Shown piece by piece: positions 7,812-16,219 of a stretch of DNA of 32,247 nucleotides. Source of the DNA: an uncultured Lachnospiraceae bacterium (GTDB lineage Bacteria > Bacillota > Clostridia > Lachnospirales > Lachnospiraceae); contig CABUAW010000027.1 in NCBI GenBank assembly GCA_902489645.1, positions 1-32,247 of the forward strand, written 5' to 3'. Positions within the stretch are counted from its first letter, which is position 1, and every line of letters begins with the position of its first letter. A program made the translations under genes and the position numbers. Below the pieces are notes generated by a model. That model was not told where the DNA came from, did no database searches, and saw only the letters and a list, made by a program, of their open reading frames with translations.

Positions 7812-8795
7812 TTATAAATTTAAAGACCCCAATCGTTTTTCAATTTCCTGAATATCGGCCGTCTTTAAAGAAACCTCCGCAGCCCGTGCAATATCCTCAA
7901 TCTGGAAAACTCTGCGCGCGCCGGAAATGACATTGATGTCCCCGCCCTGTGCCAGTAAAAAAGCAATGGCCAAATGGGTGCAGGTGCAGTTATAATCTGC
8001 GCAGATATCTTTTAATCCGTCAACAAACTGAAGAACCGACTCAAAATTGCCCGCCTTCCATAATACCGAATCTTCCCGTGCATCTCCCGGCTGTACCACA
8101 TAATCTTTTTTCACATTTCCTGTCAAAATTCCCCGTTCCAGAGCCATATAGGCATGGAAGGAAAGTCCCTTTTCGCGGCAGAGCGGAAGAATCTCCTTTT
8201 CCGCGCTCCGTTCCAGCATACTATAGTGACCCTGAATAATATCAATATCGCCCAAAGATGTATAAGAGCGGATTTCGTCCGGCGTCATATTGGAAGAACC
8301 AATCGCCCGGATTTTTCCCTCTTTCTTCAAATCCATCAAAGTGCCTACGGTTTCCTCCGGCGGCGTCAGCACTGGCGGGCAGGCCGGATTATGGGTATAG
8401 TAAATATCGATGTAGTCCGTTCCCAGCCGTCTGAGGCTTCGTTCAATTTCAGTACGGATAGCGTGGGCCGTCAGGTTCCGTGTCACCCGATGACCATCCT
8501 TTTCAAAACGAAAGCTGCCTTCATCATCATCCCACCACAAACCGCATTTTGTGGATATAATATATTTGGAACGATTTCCTTTGATAGCCTTTCCCACAAC
8601 CTCTTCACTATGGCCGAAACCATAGACCGGAGCCGTATCGATGGTGTTGATTCCAAGGTCCAAAGCTTTGTGAATCGTCCGTATGGACTCCTCATCATCC
8701 GAACCGCGCCACCAGGTACCGCCGCCAATTCCCATGGCGCCCAACGTGATGACAGATGCTTCGATATCTGATTTTCCAATTTTCATATACTTCAT
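7812..8795 (-). CDS. Aldo/keto reductase
   Basis: NAD(P)H-dependent oxidoreductase of the AKR superfamily. The catalytic tetrad is visible: Asp and Tyr in DTAPVYGFGHSE, Lys in IISTKCGLW and His in DIYYTHNP. The coenzyme-binding end includes AIGSSNMT and the C-terminal VISGARR. Length 327 is usual. The ATG at 8795 has GGGAGG seven bases upstream. It sits between an M20 amidohydrolase and PLP C-S enzymes, so a role in handling aldehydes or ketones released during organosulfur breakdown is possible but not shown. Substrate unknown. Confidence 0.9.
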   Translation of the reverse strand: MKYMKIGKSDIEASVITLGAMGIGGGTWWRGSDDEESIRTIHKALDLGINTIDTAPVYGFGHSEEVVGKAIKGNRSKYIISTKCGLWWDDDEGSFRFEKDGHRVTRNLTAHAIRTEIERSLRRLGTDYIDIYYTHNPACPPVLTPPEETVGTLMDLKKEGKIRAIGSSNMTPDEIRSYTSLGDIDIIQGHYSMLERSAEKEILPLCREKGLSFHAYMALERGILTGNVKKDYVVQPGDAREDSVLWKAGNFESVLQFVDGLKDICADYNCTCTHLAIAFLLAQGGDINVISGARRVFQIEDIARAAEVSLKTADIQEIEKRLGSLNL

Positions 8796-8814
8796 TATAC
8801 TACCTCCCAAACTA

Positions 8815-10002
8815 TTATTCCTCTGTTTTTGTAAATTCCATCAGAATATTTATAATACTTCCGACGCCATAGACGAGGGCTTTTTCATTCAATACGAAAC
8901 CGCTGTTATGCGTCGGGTACACATATCCGTCCGGCTCTTCGCTCCGGGCGCCTACCCGATAATAAACGCCCTTTGTTGTTTTCAGATATTCGGAAAAATC
9001 CTCACATCCCATAACCGGCGCATTGTCCAGAATTTGTGAAGCGCCGTAATTCTTCTCCAAAATCCGCCGCACCTTTGCTGTGAGCTCGGGTTCATTATAC
9101 AGCGGCTCGCAGCCCTCCGTCAGCTTCCATGAAAAACCGCAATGATAAGCCGATGCAATCCCATAACCGATTTCATCAATCCGGCGTGTGATGACCGAAT
9201 GTTCCGACCAGTCCAAATATCTTATCGTTCCCCCGAGTTTTACCCGGGATGGCAATGTATTATAAACCTTTCCTCCATGAATCCGGGTCACACTGAGAAC
9301 CGCCGATGAAAGCGGGTCCACGGAACGCGGCACGATATGCTGCAGCGCCTGAACCAGCTCCGCCGCAGCCAGTACGGTATCACTGGCCAGGTGCGGAAAG
9401 GCCGCATGGCCTTCTTTTCCTGTCAGCAGCATATCAAACATGTAATTGGCGGCAAAATTGATGCCCGGATGGACGGCAAAATATCCCGGTTTCGCATCGG
9501 TACTGTAATGCAGGCCAAAAATATAGTCCGCACCCTCCAGCGCCCCATGCTCCACCATGGATTTTGCCCCGCCCGGCTGAACTTCCTCCGACGGCTGGAA
9601 AACAAACCGTATCTCGCCGCAAAGAATATCTGCCATTTCCGACAGAATTTTTGCCGCTCCCAAAAGAGTTGCCGTATGGCCGTCGTGGCCGCAGGCATGC
9701 ATGACGCCCTCATTTTTTGAGCAAATCCGATGGTTCGGATTTTCCTTAATCGGCAGAGCATCCATATCGGCCCTGAAAGCGACTGTCCGTCCCGGACGTT
9801 TCGTATGAAGGATTCCAAGAACTCCCGTCTTTCCAAGACGCAGCACCTTGATATTTGAAAAGCTCTTCAATGTCTTTTCAACAAAATCCGCCGTGCCAAA
9901 TTCCTCAAATCCAAGCTCCGGATGCTCATGCAGATAATGGAACCACTCGATAACCTCCGGTTCAACAGACTTTATTTTCTTTTCCAATTCAATATTCATC
10001 AT
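8815..10002 (-). CDS. M20-family metal-dependent amidohydrolase/deacylase
   Basis: Dinuclear metal amidohydrolase of the M20D (hippurate hydrolase/N-acyl amino acid deacylase) group. Metal-site motifs are MHACGHDGHT, QPSEEVQPGG and LHYSTD, with MGCEDFSEY near the C-terminus; 395 residues is normal. Relatives remove N-acyl groups from amino acids, including N-acetylated sulfur amino acids in Bacillus subtilis salvage operons. Because it lies beside a methionine-type transporter and two C-S PLP enzymes, deacylation of imported N-acyl cysteine or methionine derivatives is a reasonable inference. The start is one of two adjacent ATGs with a weak ribosome site; a hairpin lies just upstream, so its expression may depend on readthrough. 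Confidence 0.88.
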   Translation of the reverse strand: MMNIELEKKIKSVEPEVIEWFHYLHEHPELGFEEFGTADFVEKTLKSFSNIKVLRLGKTGVLGILHTKRPGRTVAFRADMDALPIKENPNHRICSKNEGVMHACGHDGHTATLLGAAKILSEMADILCGEIRFVFQPSEEVQPGGAKSMVEHGALEGADYIFGLHYSTDAKPGYFAVHPGINFAANYMFDMLLTGKEGHAAFPHLASDTVLAAAELVQALQHIVPRSVDPLSSAVLSVTRIHGGKVYNTLPSRVKLGGTIRYLDWSEHSVITRRIDEIGYGIASAYHCGFSWKLTEGCEPLYNEPELTAKVRRILEKNYGASQILDNAPVMGCEDFSEYLKTTKGVYYRVGARSEEPDGYVYPTHNSGFVLNEKALVYGVGSIINILMEFTKTEE

Positions 10003-10017
10003 CTATCGCCCTAACTT

Positions 10018-10060
10018 AAAAGGCACAAGTATCGTGATTTATGACCACGGTACTTGTGCA
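10018..10060 (-). terminator. Hairpin between tautomerase-like gene and amidohydrolase gene
   Basis: A nine-base stem, GCACAAGTA paired with TACTTGTGC (10051-10059 and 10023-10031 on the plus strand), is extended inside by CGTG/CACG. It is followed on the minus strand by only four Ts. It could be a partial terminator that lowers expression of the amidohydrolase and genes beyond. No separate promoter fits in the 64-base gap. Confidence 0.6.
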
Positions 10061-10066
10061 AAATTA

Positions 10067-10435
10067 TTATTTACCAGCCAGAATATCCAGCCTTAATCTA
10101 CCGCCTGTACCTACATTTTCATCGGCATGCTCTTTAATAATAACAACTGTATTCACCTTTTTGCCGGTAAAGAAATTGTCAGCCACTTCCTGTATGCCTC
10201 TGACCAAATCCCGTTTATATTCGACCGGTTTGCCCGGCGCGGTATATACAAAAAAGGTAATCTGACCATCGCCCTGCGGGGTCTGCTGATATTCCGGAAT
10301 CGGATAAAGGTACACATCTCTTAATGTCGGAGCGAGATGAAATGCGCCAACGGCGGCTTCGCCAACCTTCTGTATAAAATCACGGCTTTCTTCTTCCGTA
10401 AAGGAAATACTTGTTGTTACAATAATTGTTGCCAT
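10067..10435 (-). CDS. Tautomerase/MIF-fold-like small protein without Pro1
   Basis: A 122-residue protein whose pattern resembles the tautomerase (4-oxalocrotonate tautomerase/MIF) superfamily: an N-terminal beta strand, then helix SFTEEESRDFIQKVGEAAV, and a C-terminal segment VVIIKEHADENVGTGG like the strand-loop near the active site. In active tautomerases the first residue after Met is the catalytic proline; here it is Ala (MATIIVTT), so classical activity is doubtful. AGGAGG lies 9 bases before the ATG. It follows metQ by 26 bases and ends just before a hairpin, so it belongs to the transporter transcript. Function unknown; the family call is moderate. Confidence 0.6.
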   Translation of the reverse strand: MATIIVTTSISFTEEESRDFIQKVGEAAVGAFHLAPTLRDVYLYPIPEYQQTPQGDGQITFFVYTAPGKPVEYKRDLVRGIQEVADNFFTGKKVNTVVIIKEHADENVGTGGRLRLDILAGK

Positions 10436-10461
10436 AGCTTTTGTCCTCCTTTAAAATTAAA

Positions 10462-11427
10462 TTAATCGACGTCCGGAACATTAAACTGAGGATTCTCATA
10501 GGAAATCTCTCCTGTTTTTAAATAATATCCGGATGGAATACGTACATTTGGATAAGTTTCATTAATAAAATCCGCAAATTCTTCACTGCAGGTCAATTCG
10601 TAGATATCCTTTATCCACTGGGCGTCTTCATTTTCCTTTAAAACACAGAAGCCCTGGCCGGAATTATCAATCGCCTGCTGGTCTGTTTCGCTGGAAACAA
10701 TATTACAACTGTCAATTGTCTCCTGGTCCATCAGGGCATATGTCATGGCAGGCATCGTCATAAAGTCCAAATCAGGCAATGCGCCGACACGGCTTCTCGC
10801 ATCAATTTCTTTAATCTCCAGATTCTTTGGATTGGATGTGATATCCAAAACGGACGGGTAATCCACACTGTCATCCAGTTCAATCAATCCAAGATTTTCA
10901 AGAATCTCCAGCTCACGTTTTCTGTTCGAATTATCATTGGCAACAGCCCCCAGGGCACCGTCAGGAATCTCGTCGAGCGACGTATATTTCTGGCTGACAA
11001 CCAGTACCGGACTTGTTACAATCTGGTCCTTATAGAAAATCAAATCGCTGCCATAACTCTCATTGTAAGCCTCCAGATACGGAATATTGGCAATATAGTT
11101 CAAATCATTTTCGCCGTCGGCGGCCGCCTGCATAACGCTGACTGTTTCCGAATATACCTGCGGTACAATTTCGTATTTATCGGATAGCTTGTCCGCAATC
11201 CAGTTAATAATTTCTTCATCTCTGGCGATAATCCCCACGGTTAATTTTAATTTTTCACCGGAAGCCTCGCTTTCAGCTCCTGCGGTCTCTGCGGCCTCTG
11301 TGCTTTCCTGAGCCGACTCCGTAGCCGCGGCTGTTGTGCTTGTTGATGTTGAACTGCTGCAGGCGGCCAAAGATAAGGCGGCCGCTGCGCTTAATCCCAA
11401 TGCTACTGCTTTTTTCCACTGTTTCAT
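10462..11427 (-). CDS. metQ: MetQ/NlpA-family substrate-binding lipoprotein
   Basis: Extracytoplasmic binding protein of a methionine-uptake type ABC transporter. A lipoprotein signal peptide ends in LSLAAC with Cys23 as the lipidation site, followed by a Ser/Thr/Ala-rich linker to about residue 55. The mature part has NlpA features (LTVGIIARDEEII, IANDNSNR-like ligand loop, PDLDFMTMP). The binding site is degenerate enough that another sulfur compound instead of methionine cannot be excluded. It follows metI by 28 bases, completing metN-metI-metQ. Confidence 0.85.
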   Translation of the reverse strand: MKQWKKAVALGLSAAAALSLAACSSSTSTSTTAAATESAQESTEAAETAGAESEASGEKLKLTVGIIARDEEIINWIADKLSDKYEIVPQVYSETVSVMQAAADGENDLNYIANIPYLEAYNESYGSDLIFYKDQIVTSPVLVVSQKYTSLDEIPDGALGAVANDNSNRKRELEILENLGLIELDDSVDYPSVLDITSNPKNLEIKEIDARSRVGALPDLDFMTMPAMTYALMDQETIDSCNIVSSETDQQAIDNSGQGFCVLKENEDAQWIKDIYELTCSEEFADFINETYPNVRIPSGYYLKTGEISYENPQFNVPDVD

Positions 11428-11455
11428 TTGTTTCCTCTCCTTACATTTCTCTAAA

Positions 11456-12109
11456 TTATTTTACCTTTTCATAAATGTGATTTCCTGCCCATTGTAAAAT
11501 CTGTACCAGAATCACCAATACCAGGACCGTGCTGTACATAACCAGGTCGTCAAAATTCTGATAGCCGTAAGTCAGGGCTACGGCTCCCAGGCCTCCGGCC
11601 CCAACGACACCGGCCATCGCCGTAAATCCAAGAACGGATACCACCGCCATTGTCATATTCGTAACCACTGAAGGAATCGCTTCTTTAATGATAATATAGA
11701 AGGTCACCTGGGCATCCGAGGCGCCAAAGGACTTTGCCGCTTCAATCAGCGCCGGATTCACCTCTTTAAAACTGCTTTCCAGCAATCTGGCCACCAACGG
11801 CGACGCCGCCACAGTAATTCCAAAAATCGCTGCCTTTGTGCCGATGACCGTTCCGCAAACCGCCCGTGTCACCGGGATAATCGCTATAATCAAAATCAGA
11901 AATGGAATGGAACGAAGAATATTGATAATCGTTCCGCAGATTCCATAAATCAGCTTATTTGGCCGTAGTCCTCTGGGATTTGTCGTCACCAGAAGCAATG
12001 CGAATATGAGGCCGATAATAAAGCAGGTAATGCAAGAGGCAATATGCATGAAAATCGTTTCTTTAAGTCCCGGAAGAATAATCCGGTTAATTAATTTATC
12101 CATGCTCAT
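11456..12109 (-). CDS. metI: MetI-family ABC transporter permease
   Basis: Inner-membrane permease, 217 residues, with about five hydrophobic segments. The cytoplasmic coupling loop EAAKSFGASDAQVTFYIIIKEAIP matches the MetI EAA motif, and the TAMAGVVGAGGLGAVALTYGY stretch is characteristic of the family. The ATG at 12109 has GGGAG eight bases upstream; the TTG at 12130 overlaps the metN stop and lacks a ribosome site. It partners MetN and MetQ. Confidence 0.92.
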   Translation of the reverse strand: MSMDKLINRIILPGLKETIFMHIASCITCFIIGLIFALLLVTTNPRGLRPNKLIYGICGTIINILRSIPFLILIIAIIPVTRAVCGTVIGTKAAIFGITVAASPLVARLLESSFKEVNPALIEAAKSFGASDAQVTFYIIIKEAIPSVVTNMTMAVVSVLGFTAMAGVVGAGGLGAVALTYGYQNFDDLVMYSTVLVLVILVQILQWAGNHIYEKVK

Positions 12110-12126
12110 ATTGATTTCTCCCTTCC

Positions 12127-13098
12127 TCAACCGGCTTTACGCCAATCGACATCGTTTTCCTTTAAAAAATTCCGTACATTCGGAAACTGTTCGCTGTCAA
12201 TCTCAATAACCAGTTTGCCGGCGACACTCTCCCGATAGCGGTCCATTCCGCCCCAGACCACGTCGAATTTCACACCGGTCGAGATGGCCAGTTCGGCCAG
12301 GATATTCGGAGTATCCTTATCGCCATCGGCGCCCCTTAAAATCTCGACATAGGACTTTCCGGCCTGTTTTGGAAATTGAGTGCTTGTACCGAGCAATTCA
12401 TCCAGCGCATCCGGATGATTTAAAAAGATATCCTTGACTTCACCGCTGAATTTTAATTTTCCGTCACTTAAAATGGATATCTTATTGCAGACATTTTTTA
12501 CGACTTCCATCTGATGGGTAACCACAACCATCGTGATATCGGATTCCTGATTAATCTTTTTTAACAACTCCAAAATGGATTGGGTAATATTCGGGTCCAG
12601 CGCCGAAGTGGCTTCGTCACACAGTAATATCTTCGGTTTTAATGCCATTGCCCTGGCAATCGCTACCCGCTGCTTTTGTCCGCCGGAAAGCTCCCTCGGC
12701 AGAGATTTGATTCTATCGGCCAGGCCAACCAGTTCCAGATTTTCCATCGCCCGGGCCATCATTTCCTTTTTATCGTATTTTAAACACTTCATTGGCAGGC
12801 ATACATTTTCCAGAACATTCATGCGCTCTAACAAAGAAAACTGCTGAAATATCATACCGACCGAAGCCCGGAATTGACGCAGCTCTTTTCCTTTCAGAGA
12901 TTGGATATCCACGCCGTCCACGAGAAGCTTCCCTTCTTCGAAAGGAAGAAGCCCGTTGATACATCGGAGTAATGTGGATTTCCCGGCGCCGCTGACGCCG
13001 ACCAATCCGTAGATATCTCCGTCGGCAATTTCAATATTAATTCCCTGCAGTACCGGCGTATCTCCAAATTTTTTACACAAGCCTTTAATTTCAATCAA
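12127..13098 (-). CDS. metN: MetN-family ABC transporter ATP-binding protein with NIL domain
   Basis: ATPase of the methionine-type importer. Walker A GVSGAGKST, Q-loop QQFSLL, signature LSGGQKQR, Walker B ILLCDEATSALD and H-loop VVVTHQ are present, and the last 70 residues form the NIL regulatory domain that binds methionine in homologues. I favour the TTG at 13098: GGGGTGAT is correctly spaced before it and the protein then begins (M)IEIKGLCKKFG, as is usual for MetN. A GTG at 13107, overlapping the URO-D stop codon, is the alternative. It follows the URO-D-family gene and precedes metI by 17 bases. Confidence 0.92.
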   Translation of the reverse strand: MIEIKGLCKKFGDTPVLQGINIEIADGDIYGLVGVSGAGKSTLLRCINGLLPFEEGKLLVDGVDIQSLKGKELRQFRASVGMIFQQFSLLERMNVLENVCLPMKCLKYDKKEMMARAMENLELVGLADRIKSLPRELSGGQKQRVAIARAMALKPKILLCDEATSALDPNITQSILELLKKINQESDITMVVVTHQMEVVKNVCNKISILSDGKLKFSGEVKDIFLNHPDALDELLGTSTQFPKQAGKSYVEILRGADGDKDTPNILAELAISTGVKFDVVWGGMDRYRESVAGKLVIEIDSEQFPNVRNFLKENDVDWRKAG

Positions 13099-13103
13099 AT
13101 TTA

Positions 13104-14159
13104 TCACCCCGTATATCCGTATTCTTCCACAACTTCATAAAGCAGACGATACAGATAAGAACCGCCCGTCGGCATTGCGCATCCCGGTGCAAACACAAAC
13201 CGGTTGCTGCCAACCTCTCTGACGGCTGTTTTATATCTTTCAATCAACCGTTTTTTAACGTCCTCCCGGTGATTCTCCGGCGTCTCAAAATCATGAATCT
13301 GGTCGATTCCGGCAATAATCACCTTATCTGTCTCTTTTCTTACTTTTGCAATAGACGCCACTTCATTTTCCGGAAGTCCGGCCGGACAATTTTCCCAGTT
13401 CAGCGCCTGAATTTCATCATTGCCATAACCGTAGTACTTATCCAGTCTCAGGTTTCTGTCGCCATGAGCATGAACCATGTTAAACCATGTCCTTCCTTTA
13501 CAATGCTCCACGACACGTTTCTCATACGGTGTGACAAATTCCTCATACTGGGCATCGGTCAGAATGTGGGCCATGGAATACTGATTCGCCAGAAAAATTC
13601 CGTCGATGCCTTCCTCAAACAAAGCGTCCAGATAATTGAGATTTGTCTGCGTCATCGCTTCCAGCGCTTTATGTAACGCCTCCGGATGTTCGACCATCAG
13701 TTGGAGGACCGGAGCCGAATTCAATGAGCGGATACACTCCTGAACGGCTGTCAGCGGATTAAAAATCGTAGCGATTAACGGCACTTCGTCTTTGTAGTAA
13801 TCCTTTAAAATTCTGAGGACCTCCAGTTCTCTTGCAAACACCGGATTCTTTGCATCCAGTACTTCCAGTCTGGCCGCATCCTCTGCAGAAACAATCGGAT
13901 ATTTTTCAATATCGCCATACCACTTTGTCAAATCCGTAGAGAAACGAATCTTCCCTCCATAAGCGGCGGTATAGTAATGGCCATTGGTCATTATTTTAAT
14001 AAAATCCCAGTGATTGAAATCTGTGGAAGCGATAAGCTCACGGCTAAAATCACCGACATGCTGGTCTACCAACGGCATGTGGTACCAACCGCCAATCGGC
14101 GTGCGGTCAATATCCCTTCCTTCAACCAGAGCTTTTAATCTTTCTTTTCCATTCATCAT
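13104..14159 (-). CDS. URO-D-superfamily protein (possible corrinoid/thiol methyltransferase)
   Basis: A 351-residue protein of the uroporphyrinogen decarboxylase fold, starting NGKERLKALVEGRDIDRTPIG as in the MtaA/CmuA/UroD family. True UroD lacks a metal site; MtaA-type methyltransferases bind zinc through His-x-Cys and a distant Cys. Here the corresponding place reads MVHAHGD (His230, His232) and a late Cys327 (APGCAMP), so a His-x-His...Cys zinc site is possible. No other heme gene is nearby. It is first in the metNIQ transcript, which suggests methyl or thioether chemistry on an imported sulfur compound. The superfamily is clear; the reaction is not. Confidence 0.8.
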   Translation of the reverse strand: MMNGKERLKALVEGRDIDRTPIGGWYHMPLVDQHVGDFSRELIASTDFNHWDFIKIMTNGHYYTAAYGGKIRFSTDLTKWYGDIEKYPIVSAEDAARLEVLDAKNPVFARELEVLRILKDYYKDEVPLIATIFNPLTAVQECIRSLNSAPVLQLMVEHPEALHKALEAMTQTNLNYLDALFEEGIDGIFLANQYSMAHILTDAQYEEFVTPYEKRVVEHCKGRTWFNMVHAHGDRNLRLDKYYGYGNDEIQALNWENCPAGLPENEVASIAKVRKETDKVIIAGIDQIHDFETPENHREDVKKRLIERYKTAVREVGSNRFVFAPGCAMPTGGSYLYRLLYEVVEEYGYTG

Positions 14160-14186
14160 CTTACCTGCTTTCTATTTTCCTTAATT

Positions 14187-14233
14187 CCTATGTGAATAGT
14201 ATGATTATAGCATTGATAACTTTCCGAAGTCAA
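14187..14233 (-). promoter_or_regulatory. URO-D/met operon promoter with CymR-like box
   Basis: -35 TTGACT (complement of 14228-14233), 18-base spacer, -10 TATAAT (complement of 14204-14209). Two bases downstream, at 14187-14201, is TACTATTCACATAGG followed by AATT, matching the box at nadA, gshA, cysK and sbp. The leader is too short for a SAM riboswitch, so control of this met-type operon seems to be by the box. Confidence 0.75.
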
Positions 14234-14290
14234 CCGGTCGGCTCATACGAAAAATTTATTGCCTGTTATAAGTCATTTCTATAAGCAAAA

Positions 14291-14324
14291 ATACGTAAAA
14301 GCGCCCGTATTCTACGGACGCTTC
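14291..14324 (-). terminator. Terminator of the gshA operon
   Basis: Minus-strand hairpin AAGCGTCCGTA / TACGGGCGCTT (14313-14323 with 14299-14309; 11 pairs, one G-U, three-base loop), followed by TTTTACG and further Ts. It lies about 48 bases after the stop of the PLP enzyme gene. Confidence 0.85.
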
Positions 14325-14370
14325 GATGCAAAACTGTATATAATTTTATCAAACCGGGCATATCGGCCGG

Positions 14371-15567
14371 TCAGGAAAGCAGCCCTGTTTTTTCAAGGGC
14401 CTGCCGGATATCCCCAATGATATCCGCCACATCTTCAATACCGACAGAAAAGCGGAAAAAGCCGTCGGAAAAATCGTCAGGATATAAATATTGACGCTCG
14501 TCATCTTCTCCCAGAAAAACAATCAAACTCTCATCATGTCCCAGGGATACGGCCGAGGTAATCACATTCAAATAGCTGACAAAACGGTTATGGGTGTCAT
14601 GGTCTGCCTTCAGGCCAAAGGATAAAACGCCGCCAAAGCCCGGCGCCATCTGTTTTTTCGCCGTCTCATGTCCCTTATCCTCTTCCAGACCCGGATAGGC
14701 GACAAACCGGACGCAGTCCAGGTCTTTCAGCCATTTTGCCACGGCCAGGGCATTTTCATTGTGCTGCCGCATCCGCAGCGGCAATGTCACCGCTCCCCGC
14801 ATAATAAGCCAGGCATTAAAGGGACTAATGGTGCCGCCCAGATTCACCTGGGACTGGGCCCGGATGATATCCAGATATTCCTTCTTACCCGTAATCGAAC
14901 CGCCCATGGCATCTCCATGGCCGTTGATATATTTTGTGAGGCTTTCAATGGAAAAATCGGCGCCAAGCTCCAGCGGCCGCTGATTAAAAGGAGAAGCAAA
15001 CGTATTATCCACAGATAACAGCGCCCCGTTTTCATGGGCAATATCAGCAATCGCCCGGATATCCGATACCGTCAACGTCGGATTCCCCGGCGTTTCAATA
15101 TGGATTAATTTTGTATTCGGCCGAAGAGCGGCCCGCACATTTTCCGGGTCAGACGTATCCACCAGACTCGTCTCCACGCCAAACTTGTTGTTTAAAAGCT
15201 CATTTAGCAGCCGGTAAACCGCAATATAAGTCACACTTGAAAAAATAACATGGTCGCCTTTCTCAAGCAATGCAAAAAACAGGCCGGACAACGCCGCCAC
15301 GCCGGAGGCCAGAACAATACAATCTTCTCCGCCTTCCAGACTGGCAATCTTTTCCTGTAAATACTTCTGGTTGGAACCGCCATTTCTTGTATAAAGATTT
15401 CCCTCTGCACTGCTCCAGTTCATATCCGTGGGGTCATAAGGCAGCTCATAGCTGTTGGCCATTGTAATCGGCCGTTTAATCGCCCCGGTTTCTCCATCAA
15501 TATCATTGCCCGTATGTACGGCCCGGGTCATAAATCCATATTCTTTTCCAAATGTATGTTTTCCCAT
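14371..15567 (-). CDS. Trans-sulfuration PLP enzyme (cystathionine gamma-synthase/lyase-like), gshA operon
   Basis: Second Cys/Met-metabolism PLP enzyme in the window, 398 residues. PLP lysine Lys212 lies in ESLTKYINGHGDA; HIETPGNPTLT and SVDNTFASPF are conserved. It diverges from the 6642-7787 paralogue: YDPTDMNW and LYTRNGGSNQKYLQ replace the usual YSRxxNPT phosphate-binding region, so substrate preference may differ. It is last in a four-gene unit with gshA, a class II amidohydrolase and a papain-like protein, 18 bases after the last of these. It might make cysteine or homocysteine for GshA or degrade a product of the unit. Family certain, reaction open. Confidence 0.86.
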   Translation of the reverse strand: MGKHTFGKEYGFMTRAVHTGNDIDGETGAIKRPITMANSYELPYDPTDMNWSSAEGNLYTRNGGSNQKYLQEKIASLEGGEDCIVLASGVAALSGLFFALLEKGDHVIFSSVTYIAVYRLLNELLNNKFGVETSLVDTSDPENVRAALRPNTKLIHIETPGNPTLTVSDIRAIADIAHENGALLSVDNTFASPFNQRPLELGADFSIESLTKYINGHGDAMGGSITGKKEYLDIIRAQSQVNLGGTISPFNAWLIMRGAVTLPLRMRQHNENALAVAKWLKDLDCVRFVAYPGLEEDKGHETAKKQMAPGFGGVLSFGLKADHDTHNRFVSYLNVITSAVSLGHDESLIVFLGEDDERQYLYPDDFSDGFFRFSVGIEDVADIIGDIRQALEKTGLLS

Positions 15568-15585
15568 TGTCTGTCATCCTTTCGC

Positions 15586-16206
15586 TTATATAAAATATTC
15601 AATTGTCCCATCCGGGGTCATCCGCGTGTCCTCATTAAATAATACAACAGCTTCACGCGCCTCATAAGGCCCCAGGGAATATATGCCATCCGTTTCTCTG
15701 TTAAAATAAGATTCCGGTACAATCCGGTTGTAAGAAAACGGCTCGGTTTCTGTGACGATTATATCCTTCTGCTCAAAAGCGCTTTCCCGGAAATAAGGGT
15801 CAAACATATATATTTTTCCATCACGCTCTCCGGTCAGAAGTACATAATGACCGCCGTCAAAGAGCAGCCGCAGCACAACAACGCCGCCCCGGTGCAATGT
15901 ATCGTTGATATAGCCGCCTTCACCCAGATAAACACTTTTTCCGGAAAGATACCGGCCGGACACATGCAAATCACCGATTTTGCCGTAACCGTTCAGCCAG
16001 TTGCATAAAAACATCATGGCCGCACTGGAAGTCCCGCGCTTTCCCATAACGCCCTCGCTGCCATAGCTGTCCAGACTGTACAGCATAATATTGCGTATAA
16101 CCTCCGGAGATATCTTCTCCCGCTCAAACAGATAGCTGATGGCATTCAGCAGGGTTGTCGGTCCGCAGTCATATTCTGACATTTGATAGCGCAATGGATT
16201 TTTCAT
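15586..16206 (-). CDS. C39/papain-like cysteine peptidase-fold protein
   Basis: 206 residues with a C39-type catalytic arrangement: Gln8 (oxyanion hole) and Cys14 in YQMSEYDCGPTT, His120 in GGHYVLL, and Asp136 in FDPYF. There is no signal peptide, membrane segment or transporter domain, so it is a cytosolic stand-alone enzyme rather than a bacteriocin exporter. It lies between a class II amidohydrolase gene and a PLP enzyme gene in the gshA operon, with AAGGAGG before its ATG. Papain-fold enzymes acting on gamma-glutamyl thiols exist (phytochelatin synthase), which makes processing of a gamma-Glu-Cys compound conceivable. Actual substrate unknown. Confidence 0.75.
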   Translation of the reverse strand: MKNPLRYQMSEYDCGPTTLLNAISYLFEREKISPEVIRNIMLYSLDSYGSEGVMGKRGTSSAAMMFLCNWLNGYGKIGDLHVSGRYLSGKSVYLGEGGYINDTLHRGGVVVLRLLFDGGHYVLLTGERDGKIYMFDPYFRESAFEQKDIIVTETEPFSYNRIVPESYFNRETDGIYSLGPYEAREAVVLFNEDTRMTPDGTIEYFI

Positions 16207-16219
16207 CGGGCTTTCCTCC

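Noticed and set aside
13104..14159. HemE (uroporphyrinogen decarboxylase of heme synthesis)
   Set aside because: No other heme gene is nearby, and the His-x-His...Cys pattern and transporter context fit a methyltransferase-type member better.
14160..14233. SAM riboswitch before the met-type operon
   Set aside because: The leader is only about 40 bases and has no S-box-like stems.
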